In this document: piece by piece, positions 45,311 to 55,035 of the stretch
Position numbering within the stretch: position 1 is the first letter of the stretch
Layout of the letters: each line of letters opens with the position of its first letter
NCBI RefSeq assembly: GCF_001429185.1
Contig: NZ_LMIW01000001.1
Span: forward strand, 357,641 to 421,640
Reading direction: 5' to 3'
Length of the DNA: 64,000 nucleotides
DNA from: Terrabacter sp. Root85
GTDB taxonomy: Bacteria; Actinomycetota; Actinomycetes; Actinomycetales; Dermatophilaceae
Notes under the pieces: model-generated
Database searches by the model: none
The model's input: the letters and a program-made list of their open reading frames with translations, nothing else
What the model was told of the DNA's origin: nothing
Program-made: the position numbers and the translations under genes

Positions 45311-46551
45311 CGCTCGAGATCACCACCGCCAGGCCCGAGTCCGCCCTGCTCGACCTGCCGTGGTCGACACCGCTGGAGGAGTGGCCCGAGAGCCACCTCG
45401 CCGCGCTGCCCCGTGGCATCTCGCGACACGTCGTGCGCTTCGTCAAGCTCGGGCCGCGCGTCCTCGCCGTCAAGGAGATCAAGGACGACATCGCCGACCG
45501 CGAGTACGCCATGCTGCGCAACCTGCGTCGCCTCGACGTGCCGTCGGTCGAGCCGTTCGGTGTCGTCCACGGTCGCACGACGGCCGACGGGGAGCCTCTC
45601 GACGCCTGCCTCATCACGCGCCACCTGCAGTTCTCCCTGCCCTACCGCGCGCTCTACAGCCAGAACCTCCGGCCCGACACGGCAGTGCGTCTCATGGACG
45701 CGCTGGCGGTCCTGCTCGTGCGCCTGCACCTCGAAGGCTTCTGGTGGGGCGACGTCTCGCTCTCCAACACGCTCTTCCGTCGTGACGCGGGCGCCTTCGC
45801 CGCCTACCTCGTCGACGCCGAGACCGGTGAGCTGCACGCACGGCTGTCCAACGGCCAGCGCGAGCACGACCTCGACATCGCCCGGGTCAACATCGCCGGC
45901 GAGCTCATGGACCTCGCGGCCGGGGGCTTCCTCGAGGAGCACGCCGACCCCTTCGAGGTGTCTGCATCGGTCATCGAGCGCTACCACACGCTCTGGGACG
46001 CCCTCACCGGCACGGAGCGCTTCGAGGTCGGTGACCGCTGGCGGGTCGACGAGCGCATCCGGCGCCTCAACGAGCTCGGCTTCGACGTCGACGAGCTGTC
46101 GATGACGACCGACATCGGCGGCACCGAGATCGTCATCACCCCGAAGGTCGTCGACGCGGGCCACCACTCCCGCCGCCTGTTGCGCCTGACCGGCCTCGAC
46201 GTCGGCGAGAACCAGGCCCGCCGCCTGCTCAACGACCTCGACGCGTACGCCGCCGCGACCGACCGCCAGGGTGACGACGAGGAGATCGTCGCGCACGACT
46301 GGCTCGCCAAGATCTACGAGCCGGTGACGCGTGCCGTGCCTCGAGAGCTGACCGGCCGCCTCGAGCCGGCCGAGATCTTCCACGAGGTGCTCGAGCACCG
46401 CTGGTACATGAGCGAGCGCGCCGGGCACGACACCCCCATCGAGGACGCGCTGCGCGACTACGTCGCGACGGTCCTGCCGGCCAAGCCGGAGGAGAAGGCG
46501 GTGCTCGGCGTCGACACCGAGGAGATGCCCGTCATCAGCCGCTTCGACTGA
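45307..46551 (+). CDS. DUF4032 domain protein (kinase-like fold)
   Basis: This is a 414-residue cytoplasmic protein of the actinobacterial DUF4032 family. The N-terminal half looks like a lipopolysaccharide-kinase-type fold: VLAVKEIKDDIADREYAMLRNL would hold the Lys-Glu pair, and EGFWWGDVSLSNTLF resembles a catalytic loop, followed by AAYLVDAETGEL for the metal site. The C-terminal DUF4032 part includes DRQGDDEEIVAHDWLAKIYEPV and a conserved HRWYMSERAGHD. The substrate is unknown. The GTG start overlaps the preceding stop (GTGA), so the two are co-translated. Confidence 0.88.
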   Translation: MTLEITTARPESALLDLPWSTPLEEWPESHLAALPRGISRHVVRFVKLGPRVLAVKEIKDDIADREYAMLRNLRRLDVPSVEPFGVVHGRTTADGEPLDACLITRHLQFSLPYRALYSQNLRPDTAVRLMDALAVLLVRLHLEGFWWGDVSLSNTLFRRDAGAFAAYLVDAETGELHARLSNGQREHDLDIARVNIAGELMDLAAGGFLEEHADPFEVSASVIERYHTLWDALTGTERFEVGDRWRVDERIRRLNELGFDVDELSMTTDIGGTEIVITPKVVDAGHHSRRLLRLTGLDVGENQARRLLNDLDAYAAATDRQGDDEEIVAHDWLAKIYEPVTRAVPRELTGRLEPAEIFHEVLEHRWYMSERAGHDTPIEDALRDYVATVLPAKPEEKAVLGVDTEEMPVISRFD

Positions 46552-46611
46552 GGACGTATGCCGTCCGGCTGGATCGAGGTGGTTCGTCGCCGCCCGGCCC
46601 GGCGGGACACC

Positions 46612-47151
46612 TCAACCCGCCACAGCGTCCTCGTCGGTGCCCATCGCGAGGTCGTCAGCCGGTCCCGAGAGGATCTGGCCGAAGAGGACGACGATCCAGA
46701 GCAGGAACGTCACGACGTGGACGGCCGTGCACCACAGGCAGATCGCGTGGATCCGGTAGAGCTCGGCCCACACGAGGTAGAGCGCCATGCCGAGGCCGAT
46801 CGTGAGCCAGGCGAGGCGGACGGCGTCGAGCCAGGGCTCCGGCCGCCGCCAGACCGACGGGAGGCAGAGGCCCAGGGCGACGACGAAGAAGACGAGGCCG
46901 AGCAGCGCGACGGGCACGCCCATGAAGGTGCTCCACGCGCTCGTCGTCACCTTCGCGCAGTCGACGACGCCGCCGATGCTGCAGGCGAGGGTCGCGTTGG
47001 CGGTGAAGTGCTCGAACGTCAGGTAGACCGAGACGATCAGCCCGACGACGACGAGGCCGACGGACACCGGGGCGAGCCACCCGGGTCGGACTCGCCCGGC
47101 ACCGACCGGGATGTCGTCGGCCGTCGTCACGTCGTCACGCTGCGGGCTCAC
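46612..47151 (-). CDS. Vitamin K epoxide reductase (VKOR) family protein
   Basis: This inner-membrane quinone-linked thiol oxidase of 179 residues re-oxidises the periplasmic disulfide donor. About five hydrophobic helices are seen. The redox Cys pairs are the loop Cys in CSIGGVVDCAKV and the quinone-facing CxxC in HAICLWCTAVH. In actinobacteria VKOR replaces DsbB. The partner is the thioredoxin-fold protein encoded just upstream on the same strand, 7 bases away. The start is GTG at 47151. Confidence 0.93.
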   Translation of the reverse strand: MSPQRDDVTTADDIPVGAGRVRPGWLAPVSVGLVVVGLIVSVYLTFEHFTANATLACSIGGVVDCAKVTTSAWSTFMGVPVALLGLVFFVVALGLCLPSVWRRPEPWLDAVRLAWLTIGLGMALYLVWAELYRIHAICLWCTAVHVVTFLLWIVVLFGQILSGPADDLAMGTDEDAVAG

Positions 47152-47158
47152 GCCGACG

Positions 47159-48010
47159 TCACCGCTTGAGCAGCACGGACGCGGCCGCCACGCCCTGGCT
47201 CGTGCAGACGTCGGCGGGCTTGCCCTTGGTCTGGTCGCAGATCTGGGCGGTGATCATGTTGATGGCCGGCGTCACGGTCTTGCCGATGTCGGACGTCGGG
47301 TCCTGGATGCCGGCGATGATCTGGTCGTAGGTCTTGCCCTCGAAGGCGTTGGCGTCGACCGTCGCGCCGTCGGTGGCGTGGGTGCCGCCGTAGGTGATCC
47401 ACGGGATGCCGCCACCGGGGTTGAACTTCTGGAAGAGCGCGAGGTTCTCGCCGTCCAGGGTCTGCAGCGGCTGCTTGTTGCGATCCTGGGTCTCGACGGC
47501 CTCGAACGCGACGACGTCGCTGGTGTACTTCGCGTCCTTGAAGGAGAACGTCGGGGTGTTCGGGTGGACGTCGTCGCTCGAGCTCGTCGTCTCGGTGACA
47601 CCGGTGAACGTGCCGAAACGGGACAGCGCCCCGATGAGCGCCCAGCGCTCCATCGCGCAGAACGGGCAGTACTCGGCGCCGATGTAGAGCACCTTCGGCT
47701 TGCCGTCCTGGGTCAGCGCCGTGCCGCCCTGGAGCTTGGCGGGGGCCTGCTCCGGCGTCGGCGCCGGAGCCTGGTCGAAGAGGGAGGCGGGCAGCTTCTC
47801 GAGGGTGGCGAGCGCGGCCGCCCCGCCGCTGGCCGCGGGGGCATCCTTGGGCCGGTTGGAGATGACGATCCCCAGGACGACGGCGATCACGATGACGACC
47901 ACCGCGACCGACGCGGCAATGACCTGCGTGCGCTGACGGTCCTTGCGGGCGGCCTCGGCGCGCAGCTGCGCTGCCCTGGCGGCCGTCTCGGCACGGTTGC
48001 TCTTCGCCAC
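47159..48010 (-). CDS. Membrane-anchored thioredoxin-fold protein (DUF929/DsbA-like)
   Basis: This is a 283-residue exported protein: a basic N-terminus (RAETAARAAQLRAEAARKDRQR), one transmembrane anchor (VIAASVAVVVIVIAVVLGIVI), a Pro/Ala linker and a thioredoxin-like DUF929 domain with the redox motif EYCPFCAMERW. A second Cys pair (QICDQTKGKPADVC) lies near the C-terminus. With the VKOR gene it forms a DsbA/VKOR-type oxidative folding pair acting outside the membrane. The GTG at 48010 is supported by AAGGA upstream; longer N-termini are Arg-rich shadow. Confidence 0.9.
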   Translation of the reverse strand: MAKSNRAETAARAAQLRAEAARKDRQRTQVIAASVAVVVIVIAVVLGIVISNRPKDAPAASGGAAALATLEKLPASLFDQAPAPTPEQAPAKLQGGTALTQDGKPKVLYIGAEYCPFCAMERWALIGALSRFGTFTGVTETTSSSDDVHPNTPTFSFKDAKYTSDVVAFEAVETQDRNKQPLQTLDGENLALFQKFNPGGGIPWITYGGTHATDGATVDANAFEGKTYDQIIAGIQDPTSDIGKTVTPAINMITAQICDQTKGKPADVCTSQGVAAASVLLKR

Positions 48011-48209
48011 GAATCTTGTCCTTCGGTCGGTCCCGCTGCGGTGCCGCAGCGCTCGGTTGCGCGCCCTCAGCGGCACGTCACGGCGTACTACAGGGCGTAG
48101 TGGAGGTCGACAGCACTCTATCGAGCACCACCTGACCAGCGTCGGGCGGGCCGTCGGAGTTCCCTGAGCGTATGCCGGACGGTCGCCAGTGGCCGGATCG
48201 TGACCTGGG

Positions 48210-48253
48210 CCGCTGACCCCGCCGGCCACCGGCCGGCCGGCCGGGGTCAGCGG
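48210..48253 (-). terminator. Hairpin terminator after rlmB
   Basis: The perfect 11-bp arms CCGCTGACCCC (48210-48220) and GGGGTCAGCGG (48243-48253) enclose a GC-rich 22-base loop that can itself pair. It begins 7 bases past the rlmB stop on the minus strand. Confidence 0.75.
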
Positions 48254-48259
48254 CGAGAG

Positions 48260-49231
48260 TCAGCGGCGGCGCTGGCGGGCGATCTCGTAGAGCGTGACGC
48301 CCGTGGCGAGGCCGGCGTTGAGCGACTCGACGGCAGAGCTCATCGGGATCGACACGATCTGGTCGCACGTCTCGCGGACGAGGCGCGAGAGGCCCTTGCC
48401 CTCCGACCCGGTCACGATGACGAGCGGCTCCGTCGCGAGGGAGAGGTCGGGCAGCTCGACATCGCCGTCCATGTCGAGGCCGAGGATGAAGAAGCCGGCC
48501 TTCTTGAACTCCTCGAGGGCGCGGGTCAGGTTGCTCGCGCGCGCCACGGGGATGCGGGCCGCAGCACCGGCCGAGGTCTTCCACGCCGACGCGGTCATCC
48601 CGACCGAGCGACGCTCGGGCACGACGACGCCGTGGCCGCCGAAGGCCGCCACGGAGCGCACGATGGCGCCGAGGTTGCGCGGGTCGGTGATGCCGTCGAG
48701 CGCCACGACGAGCGGGATGCCGGGCATCTCGGGGTCGATGAGGTCGTTCGGGTGGGCGTACTCGTAGGGCGGCACCTGCAGCGCCATGCCCTGGTGCACG
48801 CCGCCGTCGGTGAGGCGGTCGAGCTCGCCGCGCGGCGTCTCGAGGATCGCGAGGCCACGCTCGGTCGCGATCTTGAGCGCCTCGCGCACGCGGTCGTCGG
48901 TGTCGATGCGGGTGGCGATGTACATCGTCGCCACCGGCACGTCGGCTCGCAGCGCCTCGACGACGGAGTTGCGGCCGTAGACCATCTCGCTCGAGGCCTT
49001 GCTGCGGCTCTTCGAGCGGGCCTGGCCGCGTCCGCCCGGTCCGGGGGCACCGGAGCCGGACCGCTTCGCCGCCGCCTTGGCGCGCTTGTGGGCGGGGTGG
49101 TACTCGCGCTCGGAGGCCTTGGGCGTGGGGCCCTTGCCCTCGAGTCCGCGGCGGCGCTGGCCGCCGGAGCCCACGGTCGCGCCCTTGCTGTTCTTGCGGA
49201 TGGCGCCGCGCCGCTGGGAGTTGCCTGGCAT
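48260..49231 (-). CDS. rlmB: 23S rRNA (guanosine-2'-O)-methyltransferase RlmB (TrmH/SpoU family)
   Basis: This SPOUT-class methyltransferase of 323 residues is expected to methylate the 2'-OH of G2251 in 23S rRNA. An about 85-residue Lys/Arg/Gly-rich N-terminal tail precedes the substrate-binding domain ([19 protein letters not shown]). The knot domain has [20 protein letters not shown] (motif I), [13 protein letters not shown] (motif II) and [23 protein letters not shown] (motif III). It is transcribed with cysS, its ATG one base past the cysS stop, an order conserved in actinobacteria. Confidence 0.94.
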   Translation of the reverse strand: MPGNSQRRGAIRKNSKGATVGSGGQRRRGLEGKGPTPKASEREYHPAHKRAKAAAKRSGSGAPGPGGRGQARSKSRSKASSEMVYGRNSVVEALRADVPVATMYIATRIDTDDRVREALKIATERGLAILETPRGELDRLTDGGVHQGMALQVPPYEYAHPNDLIDPEMPGIPLVVALDGITDPRNLGAIVRSVAAFGGHGVVVPERRSVGMTASAWKTSAGAAARIPVARASNLTRALEEFKKAGFFILGLDMDGDVELPDLSLATEPLVIVTGSEGKGLSRLVRETCDQIVSIPMSSAVESLNAGLATGVTLYEIARQRRR

Positions 49232-49232
49232 G

Positions 49233-50738
49233 TCAGCCCTGTGCCTTCTCGGCCCGGGGGGCCGCGGTGGGGTGGTCGGTGGTGGTGTCGGTGGCGGTCT
49301 CGGCGTCGCCGCGCGCCGGGCGGGCGAGCGACCACTGGGCGCCGGACGGGGTGTCGGTGATCTCGATGCCGACCGCCGTGAGCGTGTCGCGGATCTCGTC
49401 GGCCCGCTCGAAGTCGCGCTCCTGGCGGGCGACCTGGCGGGCGTCGAGCTGGGCCCGCACGAGGGCGTCGAGGGCCAGCTCCGAGGCGGCGTCCTCGCGG
49501 CTGCCGCCGGAGCCCCAGTGCGCAGCGAGCGGGTTGATGCCGAGCACCTCGGTCATGGCGACGACGGCGGCCGCCGCCTCGAGGGCCGCCTCGTCGTCGT
49601 CCTCGTCGAGGGCGCTGTTGCCGGCGCGCACCGTGTCGTGCACGACGGCGAGCGCCCCGCTGACGCCGAGGTCGTCGTCCATCGAGGCGACGAAGGCGGC
49701 CGGGAGCGCGGCGGCCACCAGGGGCACGATCGTGCCGCGTCGTGCCGCGCGTTCGAGGAAGCCCTCGATGCGCTCGACGGCGGCCGCGGCCTCCTCGAGG
49801 GAGCCGGGGTGGTACTCGATCATCGAGCGGTAGTGCGCGGCCGTGAGGTAGTAGCGCAGCACGATCGGCCGCGTCTGCTCGAGCAGGTGACGCACCTCGA
49901 GGGCGTTGCCGAGGGACTTGCCCATCTTCTGGCCCTTGACCGTGACCCACGCGTTGTGGAGCCAGTAGCGGGCGAAGCCGAGCCCGGCCGCGCGCGACTG
50001 CGCCTGCTCGTTCTCGTGGTGCGGGAAGCGCAGGTCGATGCCACCGCCGTGGATGTCGAACTCGTCGCCGAGCCAGCGTCGGGCCATGGCCGAGCACTCG
50101 AGGTGCCAGCCCGGACGACCGGCGCCGAAGGGCGTCGGCCACGACGCGCTCTCGGGCTCGTCGGACTTGTGGCCCTTCCAGAGCGCGAAGTCCCGCGGGT
50201 CGCGCTTGCCGCGGGGGTCGGCGTCGTCGGCGCCCACCATGTCGTCGAGCGACTGGCCCGTCAGCGAGCCGTACTCGGGCCACGAGCGCACGTCGAAGTA
50301 CACGTCGCCGCTGCCGTCGGGGGCGGCATACGCGTGGCCCTTCTCGATGAGCGTCTCCATGAGGGTCACCATGTCGGGGACGTGACCGGTCGCCCGCGGC
50401 TCGTAGGTGGCCGGCTCGACGCCGAGCGCGTCGAGCGCCTGCGAGGTGAGGCGCTCGTTGCGGTAGGTCAGGGCGAACCAGTCCTCACCGGCGTCGGCGG
50501 CCCTGCGCAGGACCTTGTCGTCGATGTCGGTGACGTTGCGCACGAGCGTGACGTCGTAGCCGTGACCGACCTCGAGCCAGCGGCGCAGCACGTCGAACGC
50601 GACGGCGAACCGGATGTGCCCGATGTGCGGCGCACCCTGCGTCGTGAGGCCACAGATGTACATGCCGACCTTGCCCGCCTCGCGCGGCGTGAAGTCGCGC
50701 AGCTCCCGGGTCGCGGTGTCGAACAGTCGTAGGCTCAC
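49233..50738 (-). CDS. cysS: Cysteinyl-tRNA synthetase
   Basis: This class I aminoacyl-tRNA synthetase of 501 residues charges tRNA-Cys. It has the HIGH motif in [10 protein letters not shown], the zinc and Cys-binding region ([38 protein letters not shown]), and KMSKS as KMGKSLGN. The C-terminal region has the anticodon-binding helix [23 protein letters not shown]. The GTG at 50738 was chosen because homologues begin at SLRLFDT. It is upstream of rlmB in the conserved ispF-cysS-rlmB neighbourhood, here interrupted by the mscR unit and a divergent gene. Confidence 0.96.
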   Translation of the reverse strand: MSLRLFDTATRELRDFTPREAGKVGMYICGLTTQGAPHIGHIRFAVAFDVLRRWLEVGHGYDVTLVRNVTDIDDKVLRRAADAGEDWFALTYRNERLTSQALDALGVEPATYEPRATGHVPDMVTLMETLIEKGHAYAAPDGSGDVYFDVRSWPEYGSLTGQSLDDMVGADDADPRGKRDPRDFALWKGHKSDEPESASWPTPFGAGRPGWHLECSAMARRWLGDEFDIHGGGIDLRFPHHENEQAQSRAAGLGFARYWLHNAWVTVKGQKMGKSLGNALEVRHLLEQTRPIVLRYYLTAAHYRSMIEYHPGSLEEAAAAVERIEGFLERAARRGTIVPLVAAALPAAFVASMDDDLGVSGALAVVHDTVRAGNSALDEDDDEAALEAAAAVVAMTEVLGINPLAAHWGSGGSREDAASELALDALVRAQLDARQVARQERDFERADEIRDTLTAVGIEITDTPSGAQWSLARPARGDAETATDTTTDHPTAAPRAEKAQG

Positions 50739-50863
50739 CCGCCGAAGTCTATCGGCGCGTCGCCGCGCACCCGACCACGCACGTACGAGCACGTATGCCG
50801 TCCGGCCGGCCCGGCCGGCCCACGATCGCGACCTCGCCGGCGCCCCGCGGCTACGCTCGGGCC

Positions 50864-51613
50864 ATGGCGCAACCGCGGCTCACGAGCTACGAGCGGCTCG
50901 ACGGTTCCGAGGTGCGCGCCGTCATCAGCTACCTCGGCGAACGCATCGACACCTACCTGCCCCGCCACCCCGGGCTGCGTGCCGCCACCGAGGAGCTCGG
51001 CAAGGTCGTCGACGCCCTCCTCGACCGCCGCCGCCGCGCCCCCGCCCAGCGGGCCGGCCTCCTGTGGACCTCGCGGGCCCTCATCGTCGTCGTACTCGCC
51101 GTGTCGCTCGTCGCGGTCGGCATCGCGGTGCGTGACGCCGTCGCCCGGGCCGGGTCCGTCGCCGCGTTCGAGTGGCTGCCCGTCGTCGAGAGCCTCATCA
51201 ACGACCTCGTCTTCGCCGGCATCGCGATCTGGTTCCTCCTGTCGCTCGCCGACCGGGTCGTGCGCAACGACCTCATCCGCCGGCTGCACCGCCTCCGCTC
51301 GCTCGCCCACATCATCGACATGCACCAGATGAGCAAGGACCCGGCGGCGCTGCTGCCCGACACCCGGCTCGGCACGGTGGCGGGCGACGAGGTCGTCAGC
51401 CCGCGCACGATGTCGGTGCGCGACTACGCCCTCTACCTCGAGTACTGCTCCGAGCTGCTGTCGCTGACGTCCAAGGCCGCCGCCCTGTGCGCCGAGGAGT
51501 CGACCGACGCCCTCGTCCTCGACACCGTGAGCGAGATCGAGAACCTCACGACCGGTATGGGCCGCAAGATCTGGCAGAAGATCAGCCTGCTGCGCGACGC
51601 GCCCCGCGCCTGA
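50864..51613 (+). CDS. Hypothetical two-helix membrane protein
   Basis: I do not recognise a named family. The 249-residue protein has two hydrophobic helices ([18 protein letters not shown] and [18 protein letters not shown], about residues 70-130) between an N-terminal cytosolic part ([25 protein letters not shown]) and a helical C-terminal domain ([50 protein letters not shown]). A -10-like TACGCT ends 6 bases before the ATG at 50864, so the mRNA may be leaderless. It is divergent from cysS and convergent with the metallo-hydrolase gene across a strong hairpin. Confidence 0.75.
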   Translation: MAQPRLTSYERLDGSEVRAVISYLGERIDTYLPRHPGLRAATEELGKVVDALLDRRRRAPAQRAGLLWTSRALIVVVLAVSLVAVGIAVRDAVARAGSVAAFEWLPVVESLINDLVFAGIAIWFLLSLADRVVRNDLIRRLHRLRSLAHIIDMHQMSKDPAALLPDTRLGTVAGDEVVSPRTMSVRDYALYLEYCSELLSLTSKAAALCAEESTDALVLDTVSEIENLTTGMGRKIWQKISLLRDAPRA

Positions 51614-51637
51614 GCGAGCGGGGACCGCCGACCCGGG

Positions 51638-51671
51638 CACCCGGCATACGCCCGCTTGCGTATGCCGGGTG
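51638..51671. terminator. Bidirectional hairpin formed by two inverted GTATGCCG octamers
   Basis: A perfect 14-bp stem runs from CACCCGGCATACGC (51638-51651) to GCGTATGCCGGGTG (51658-51671) with a CCGCTT loop. It fills the gap between the stops of two convergent genes. The arms contain the octamer that is over-represented across the window, an arrangement like uptake-sequence terminators in Pasteurellaceae and Neisseriaceae. Confidence 0.8.
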
Positions 51672-51685
51672 GCTCGGCAGGTGGG

Positions 51686-52360
51686 TCAGTGACCCCGGCG
51701 GATCCACTCCTCGACATCCGGCTTCTCGTCGCCGATGGTCGTCGCTCGGCCGTGCCCGGTGAGGACGACCGTCTCGGGTGGGAGGGAGAGCAGCTGGTCC
51801 TTGATCGACTCGACGATGGTCGGGAAGTCGGAGTAGGACCGACCGGTCGCGCCGGGGCCGCCCTGGAAGAGCGTGTCACCGGTGAAGACGACCCCGAGGT
51901 CGCGGGCATGGAAGCAGCAGGCTCCCGGCGCGTGGCCGGGGGTGTGCAGCACGAAGAGCTCGACGTCGCCGACCTGCACCACGTCGCCGTCGGCGAGGTC
52001 CAGCGACGGGGCGAGGTCGGGGTGGCTCTGGTCCCACAGGACGCGGTCGTCGGGGTGGAGCGCGACCTTCGCCCCGGGATGGGCGGCGAGTAGCTCGGGC
52101 ACGACCGTGACGTGGTCGTCGTGCGCGTGCGTCAGCAGGACGTGGGTCAGGCGGCGGTCACCGACGAACTCGAGGATCGGGCCGGCGTCGTGCGGGGCGT
52201 CGATGACGACGCACTCCGTGTCGTCGCCGATCACCCAGACGTTGTTCTCGACCTCCCACGTGCCGCCGTCGAGGCTGAAGGTGCCCGCGGTCGTCGTGTG
52301 GTCGATGCGGACGCCGCCCTGCGAGGGCGTGACCCGGTCGCCCGCCGCGTCGGCGCTCAC
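51686..52360 (-). CDS. MBL-fold metallo-hydrolase partner of MscR
   Basis: This is a 224-residue metallo-beta-lactamase-fold hydrolase of the glyoxalase II type, with the metal motif THAHDDHV, a distal His in [13 protein letters not shown], the bridging Asp in [10 protein letters not shown] and the last His in [13 protein letters not shown]. Its GTG start overlaps the mscR stop (GTGA), and the same gene pair is found in Mycobacterium, so it probably hydrolyses S-formylmycothiol formed by MscR or a related thioester. That reaction is inference from context. Confidence 0.88.
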   Translation of the reverse strand: MSADAAGDRVTPSQGGVRIDHTTTAGTFSLDGGTWEVENNVWVIGDDTECVVIDAPHDAGPILEFVGDRRLTHVLLTHAHDDHVTVVPELLAAHPGAKVALHPDDRVLWDQSHPDLAPSLDLADGDVVQVGDVELFVLHTPGHAPGACCFHARDLGVVFTGDTLFQGGPGATGRSYSDFPTIVESIKDQLLSLPPETVVLTGHGRATTIGDEKPDVEEWIRRGH

Positions 52361-53439
52361 AGCTCGACCACCGATCGCAGGACCTCACCGGCGTGCATCT
52401 TGTCGAACGCCGCCTCGATGTCTGCGAGGCCGATCCGCTCGGAGACGAAGGCGTCGAGGTCGAAACGGCCCTGCTTGTAGAGGTCGACGAGCATCGGGAA
52501 GTCCCGGCTCGGGAGGCAGTCGCCGTACCAGCTGGACTTGAGGCTGCCCCCACGGCCGAAGATCTCGATCATCGGCAGGGTGACCTGCTGGTCCGGCGTG
52601 GGCACGCCGACGAGGACGACGGTGCCGGCGAGGTCTCGCGCGTAGAAGGCCTGCTCGTAGGTCTCGGGGCGTCCGACCGCCTCGACGACGACGTCGGCGC
52701 CGTTGCCGTCGGTGAGGCTGCGGATCGCCTCGACGGCGTCGGTGTCCGTGCTGTTGACGGTGTGCGTCGCGCCGAAGTGCTTGGCCTGCTCGAGCTTCGC
52801 GTCGCTGACGTCGACGGCGATGATCGTCGTCGCGCCGGCCACCTTGGCACCGGCGATCGCCGCGTTGCCGACGCCTCCGCAGCCGATGACGGCGATCGAG
52901 TCGCCGCGTCCCACGCCGCCCGTGTTGACGGCCGCACCGAAGCCGGCCATGACGCCGCAGCCGAGCAGACCGACGGCAGCGGCGTCGGCCTCGGGCACCT
53001 TGGTGCACTGGCCGGCGGCGACGAGCGTCTTCTCGATGAAGGCTCCGATGCCCAGGGCGGGGGTCAGCTCGGTCCCGTCGGTCAGCGTCATCTTCTGCGT
53101 GGCGTTGTGCGTGTTGAAGCAGTACCAGGGCTTGCCCTTGGCGCAGGCCCGGCACTGGCCGCACACGGCGCGCCAGTTGAGGATGACGAAGTCGCCCGGG
53201 GCGACGTCGGTGACGCCCTCGCCCACGGCCTCGACGTAGCCGGCGGCCTCGTGGCCGAGCAGGAAGGGGTAGTCGTCGTTGATGCCGCCCTCGCGGTAGT
53301 GGAGGTCGGTGTGGCACACCCCGCAGGTCTCGATCTTGACGACCGCCTCACCCGGGCCCGGGTCCGGCACGACGACGTCGACGACCTCGACGTCGGCCCC
53401 CTTGCTGCGGCTGATGACACCCTTGACGGTCTGCGGCAT
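52357..53439 (-). CDS. mscR: Mycothiol-dependent formaldehyde dehydrogenase / S-nitrosomycothiol reductase
   Basis: This zinc alcohol dehydrogenase of 360 residues oxidises the formaldehyde-mycothiol adduct and reduces S-nitrosomycothiol. The catalytic zinc site is [14 protein letters not shown] with [15 protein letters not shown], the structural zinc set is [15 protein letters not shown], and the NAD motif [39 protein letters not shown] is typical of the MscR branch. The presence of mshA in this window supports a mycothiol-using host. The ATG at 53439 is preceded by GAGGAG; the upstream frame is not homologous. Confidence 0.92.
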   Translation of the reverse strand: MPQTVKGVISRSKGADVEVVDVVVPDPGPGEAVVKIETCGVCHTDLHYREGGINDDYPFLLGHEAAGYVEAVGEGVTDVAPGDFVILNWRAVCGQCRACAKGKPWYCFNTHNATQKMTLTDGTELTPALGIGAFIEKTLVAAGQCTKVPEADAAAVGLLGCGVMAGFGAAVNTGGVGRGDSIAVIGCGGVGNAAIAGAKVAGATTIIAVDVSDAKLEQAKHFGATHTVNSTDTDAVEAIRSLTDGNGADVVVEAVGRPETYEQAFYARDLAGTVVLVGVPTPDQQVTLPMIEIFGRGGSLKSSWYGDCLPSRDFPMLVDLYKQGRFDLDAFVSERIGLADIEAAFDKMHAGEVLRSVVEL

Positions 53440-53526
53440 GTTGGCTCCTCGGCGTGCGTCCCTGCGGTCCCCTCGATCCTGACAGACCCTCCCCCCGCTC
53501 GATGCGGGCGGCCTCCCCGTCACCCT

Positions 53527-53636
53527 CGAGTGAGCGCCCAGCCACACACGAGTGAGCGCCCGGTCACGTCCGGTGCGTCCGCGCGTGCCCCGCCTGGGAC
53601 GGAGCGCTCACTCGACTGGTGCGGAGCGCTCACTCG
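53527..53636. repeat. Cluster of four CGAGTGAGCGC units (two direct, two inverted)
   Basis: CGAGTGAGCGC occurs at 53527-53537 and 53549-53559, and its complement GCGCTCACTCG at 53604-53614 and 53626-53636, giving nested inverted pairs between mscR and ispF. The last two units encode the C-terminal residues of IspF. A single identical unit occurs at 7268. Confidence 0.75.
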
Positions 53637-54126
53637 ACGGGGGGGTGGGGACGACGAGAGCCGTCGCGACGGCGGCGACGCCCTCGCCGCGGCCGGTCAG
53701 GCCCAGCCCGTCGGTCGTCGTGCCGCTCACCGACACGGGCGCTCCTGCGGCGGAGGTGAGCACCGCCTCGGCCTCTGCGCGGCGGGTGCCGACCTTGGGC
53801 CGGTTGCCGACGACCTGGACCGCGATGTTGCCGATCTCGTAGCCGGCCTCGCGCACGAGCCGTGCCGCCTCGGAGAGCAGCGTGACGCCGGAGGCTCCGG
53901 CGAGCTCGGGGCGCGACGTGCCGAAGTGCGCGCCCAGGTCACCGATCCCGGCCGCCGAGAAGATCGCGTCGCACGCCGCGTGGGCCGCGACGTCCGCGTC
54001 GGAGTGGCCGTCGAGACCCCGCTCCCCCGGCCAGTGCAGCCCGGCGACCCACAGCTCGCGGTCGGTCCCCTCGGGGGCGTACGCGTGGACGTCGACGCCC
54101 ACCCCGACGCGCGGGAGCGACGTCAT
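53608..54126 (-). CDS. ispF: 2-C-methyl-D-erythritol 2,4-cyclodiphosphate synthase
   Basis: This enzyme catalyses the cyclisation step of the MEP isoprenoid pathway. The 172-residue protein has the metal site [40 protein letters not shown], and the C-terminal [22 protein letters not shown]. Family members end about here; the extra 14 residues ([15 protein letters not shown] region) are read through the CGAGTGAGCGC repeat cluster, so the repeat has lengthened the protein. The ATG shares one base with the stop of the upstream SDR gene. ispD lies upstream beyond the SDR gene. Confidence 0.95.
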   Translation of the reverse strand: MTSLPRVGVGVDVHAYAPEGTDRELWVAGLHWPGERGLDGHSDADVAAHAACDAIFSAAGIGDLGAHFGTSRPELAGASGVTLLSEAARLVREAGYEIGNIAVQVVGNRPKVGTRRAEAEAVLTSAAGAPVSVSGTTTDGLGLTGRGEGVAAVATALVVPTPPSSERSAPVE

Positions 54127-54923
54127 CAGGCGTCCTTCCAGTCGATCGGGCCGCGGTGGATCTTGTGGGGAGCGGCCTGCGCCACCGGCTTGATGACCAT
54201 CGTGTCGATGTTGACGTGCTGCGGCAGCCCGACGACGAAACCGACGCACTCCGCGACGTCGTCGGCGACGAGCGGACGGTCGACCCCGTCGTAGACCTTG
54301 TCGGCCGCGGCGCGGTCCCCGTGGAGCCGGGTCAGGGAGAACTCCTCGGTGTGGACCATGCCGGGCCGGATGTCGACGACGCGGATGTTCTCGCCGTTGA
54401 GCTCGAGGCGCAGGGTCTCGGAGACGACGGACGTGCCGTGCTTGGCCGCGACGTAGCCGGCGCCACCCTCGTAGACGCGCTCACCGGCGATCGAGCTGAT
54501 GTCGACGATCGTGGCCCGGGAGGAGCGTCGCAGCAGCGGCAGCACGGCCTGGGTGACGCGCAGGGTCCCCACGACGTTCGAGGCGAACATCCGCTCCCAC
54601 TCCTCGGGGTCACCGTCCTCGACGCGGGTCACCCCGAGCGCGCCGCCGGCGTTGTTGACGACGACGTCGCACCGACCGAGCGACGCGACGCCCTCGGTCA
54701 CCGTTGCCGGGTCGGTGACGTCCATGACGAGCGCACGGGCCGAGCGGCCGGCGCCCTGGATGTCGGCCACGACCTCGTCGAGCTTCTCGCGGCGACGGCC
54801 GGCGACGACGACGTCGAAGCCGTCGCGCGACAGCCGCCGCGCGATGGCCGCACCGATGCCGGTGCCACCACCGGTGATGAGAGCCGTCGGTCGGGACAGG
54901 GCGGTGCTGGGGTCGGTCGTCAC
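54126..54923 (-). CDS. SDR family oxidoreductase
   Basis: This classical short-chain dehydrogenase of 265 residues has the nucleotide motif [24 protein letters not shown], the catalytic Ser in [10 protein letters not shown] and Tyr-Lys in YVAAKHGT. The C-terminal end ([22 protein letters not shown]) resembles the serine/3-hydroxy acid dehydrogenase group. It lies between ispD and ispF, which are adjacent in most actinobacteria, and overlaps the ispF start by one base. Its substrate is unknown. The start is GTG at 54923, which sits 27 bases from a palindromic repeat. Confidence 0.88.
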   Translation of the reverse strand: MTTDPSTALSRPTALITGGGTGIGAAIARRLSRDGFDVVVAGRRREKLDEVVADIQGAGRSARALVMDVTDPATVTEGVASLGRCDVVVNNAGGALGVTRVEDGDPEEWERMFASNVVGTLRVTQAVLPLLRRSSRATIVDISSIAGERVYEGGAGYVAAKHGTSVVSETLRLELNGENIRVVDIRPGMVHTEEFSLTRLHGDRAAADKVYDGVDRPLVADDVAECVGFVVGLPQHVNIDTMVIKPVAQAAPHKIHRGPIDWKDA

Positions 54924-54949
54924 GCTGCCGAGGATAGGCAACTCCCGGG

Positions 54950-54993
54950 TTCGATGTGTGCTGCGGTCACCCGTGACCGCGGAACACCTCGAA
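54950..54993. repeat. 44-bp imperfect palindrome, copy 1
   Basis: The 21-base arms at 54950-54970 and 54973-54993 match at 18 of 21 positions (core GCGGTCAC/GTGACCGC, outer TTCGA/TCGAA). A second, related copy lies at the right end of the window. Located after ispD and before the SDR start, it could be a terminator or a mobile palindromic element. Confidence 0.7.
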
Positions 54994-55035
54994 CGACGGT
55001 GGGGCCCGAGCTCGGGTCCGCGGTCGGGTCCGAGG

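Noticed and set aside
52393-54294. A 633-codon plus-strand frame over mscR and ispF
   Set aside because: It is antisense to two well-defined enzymes and has no motif.
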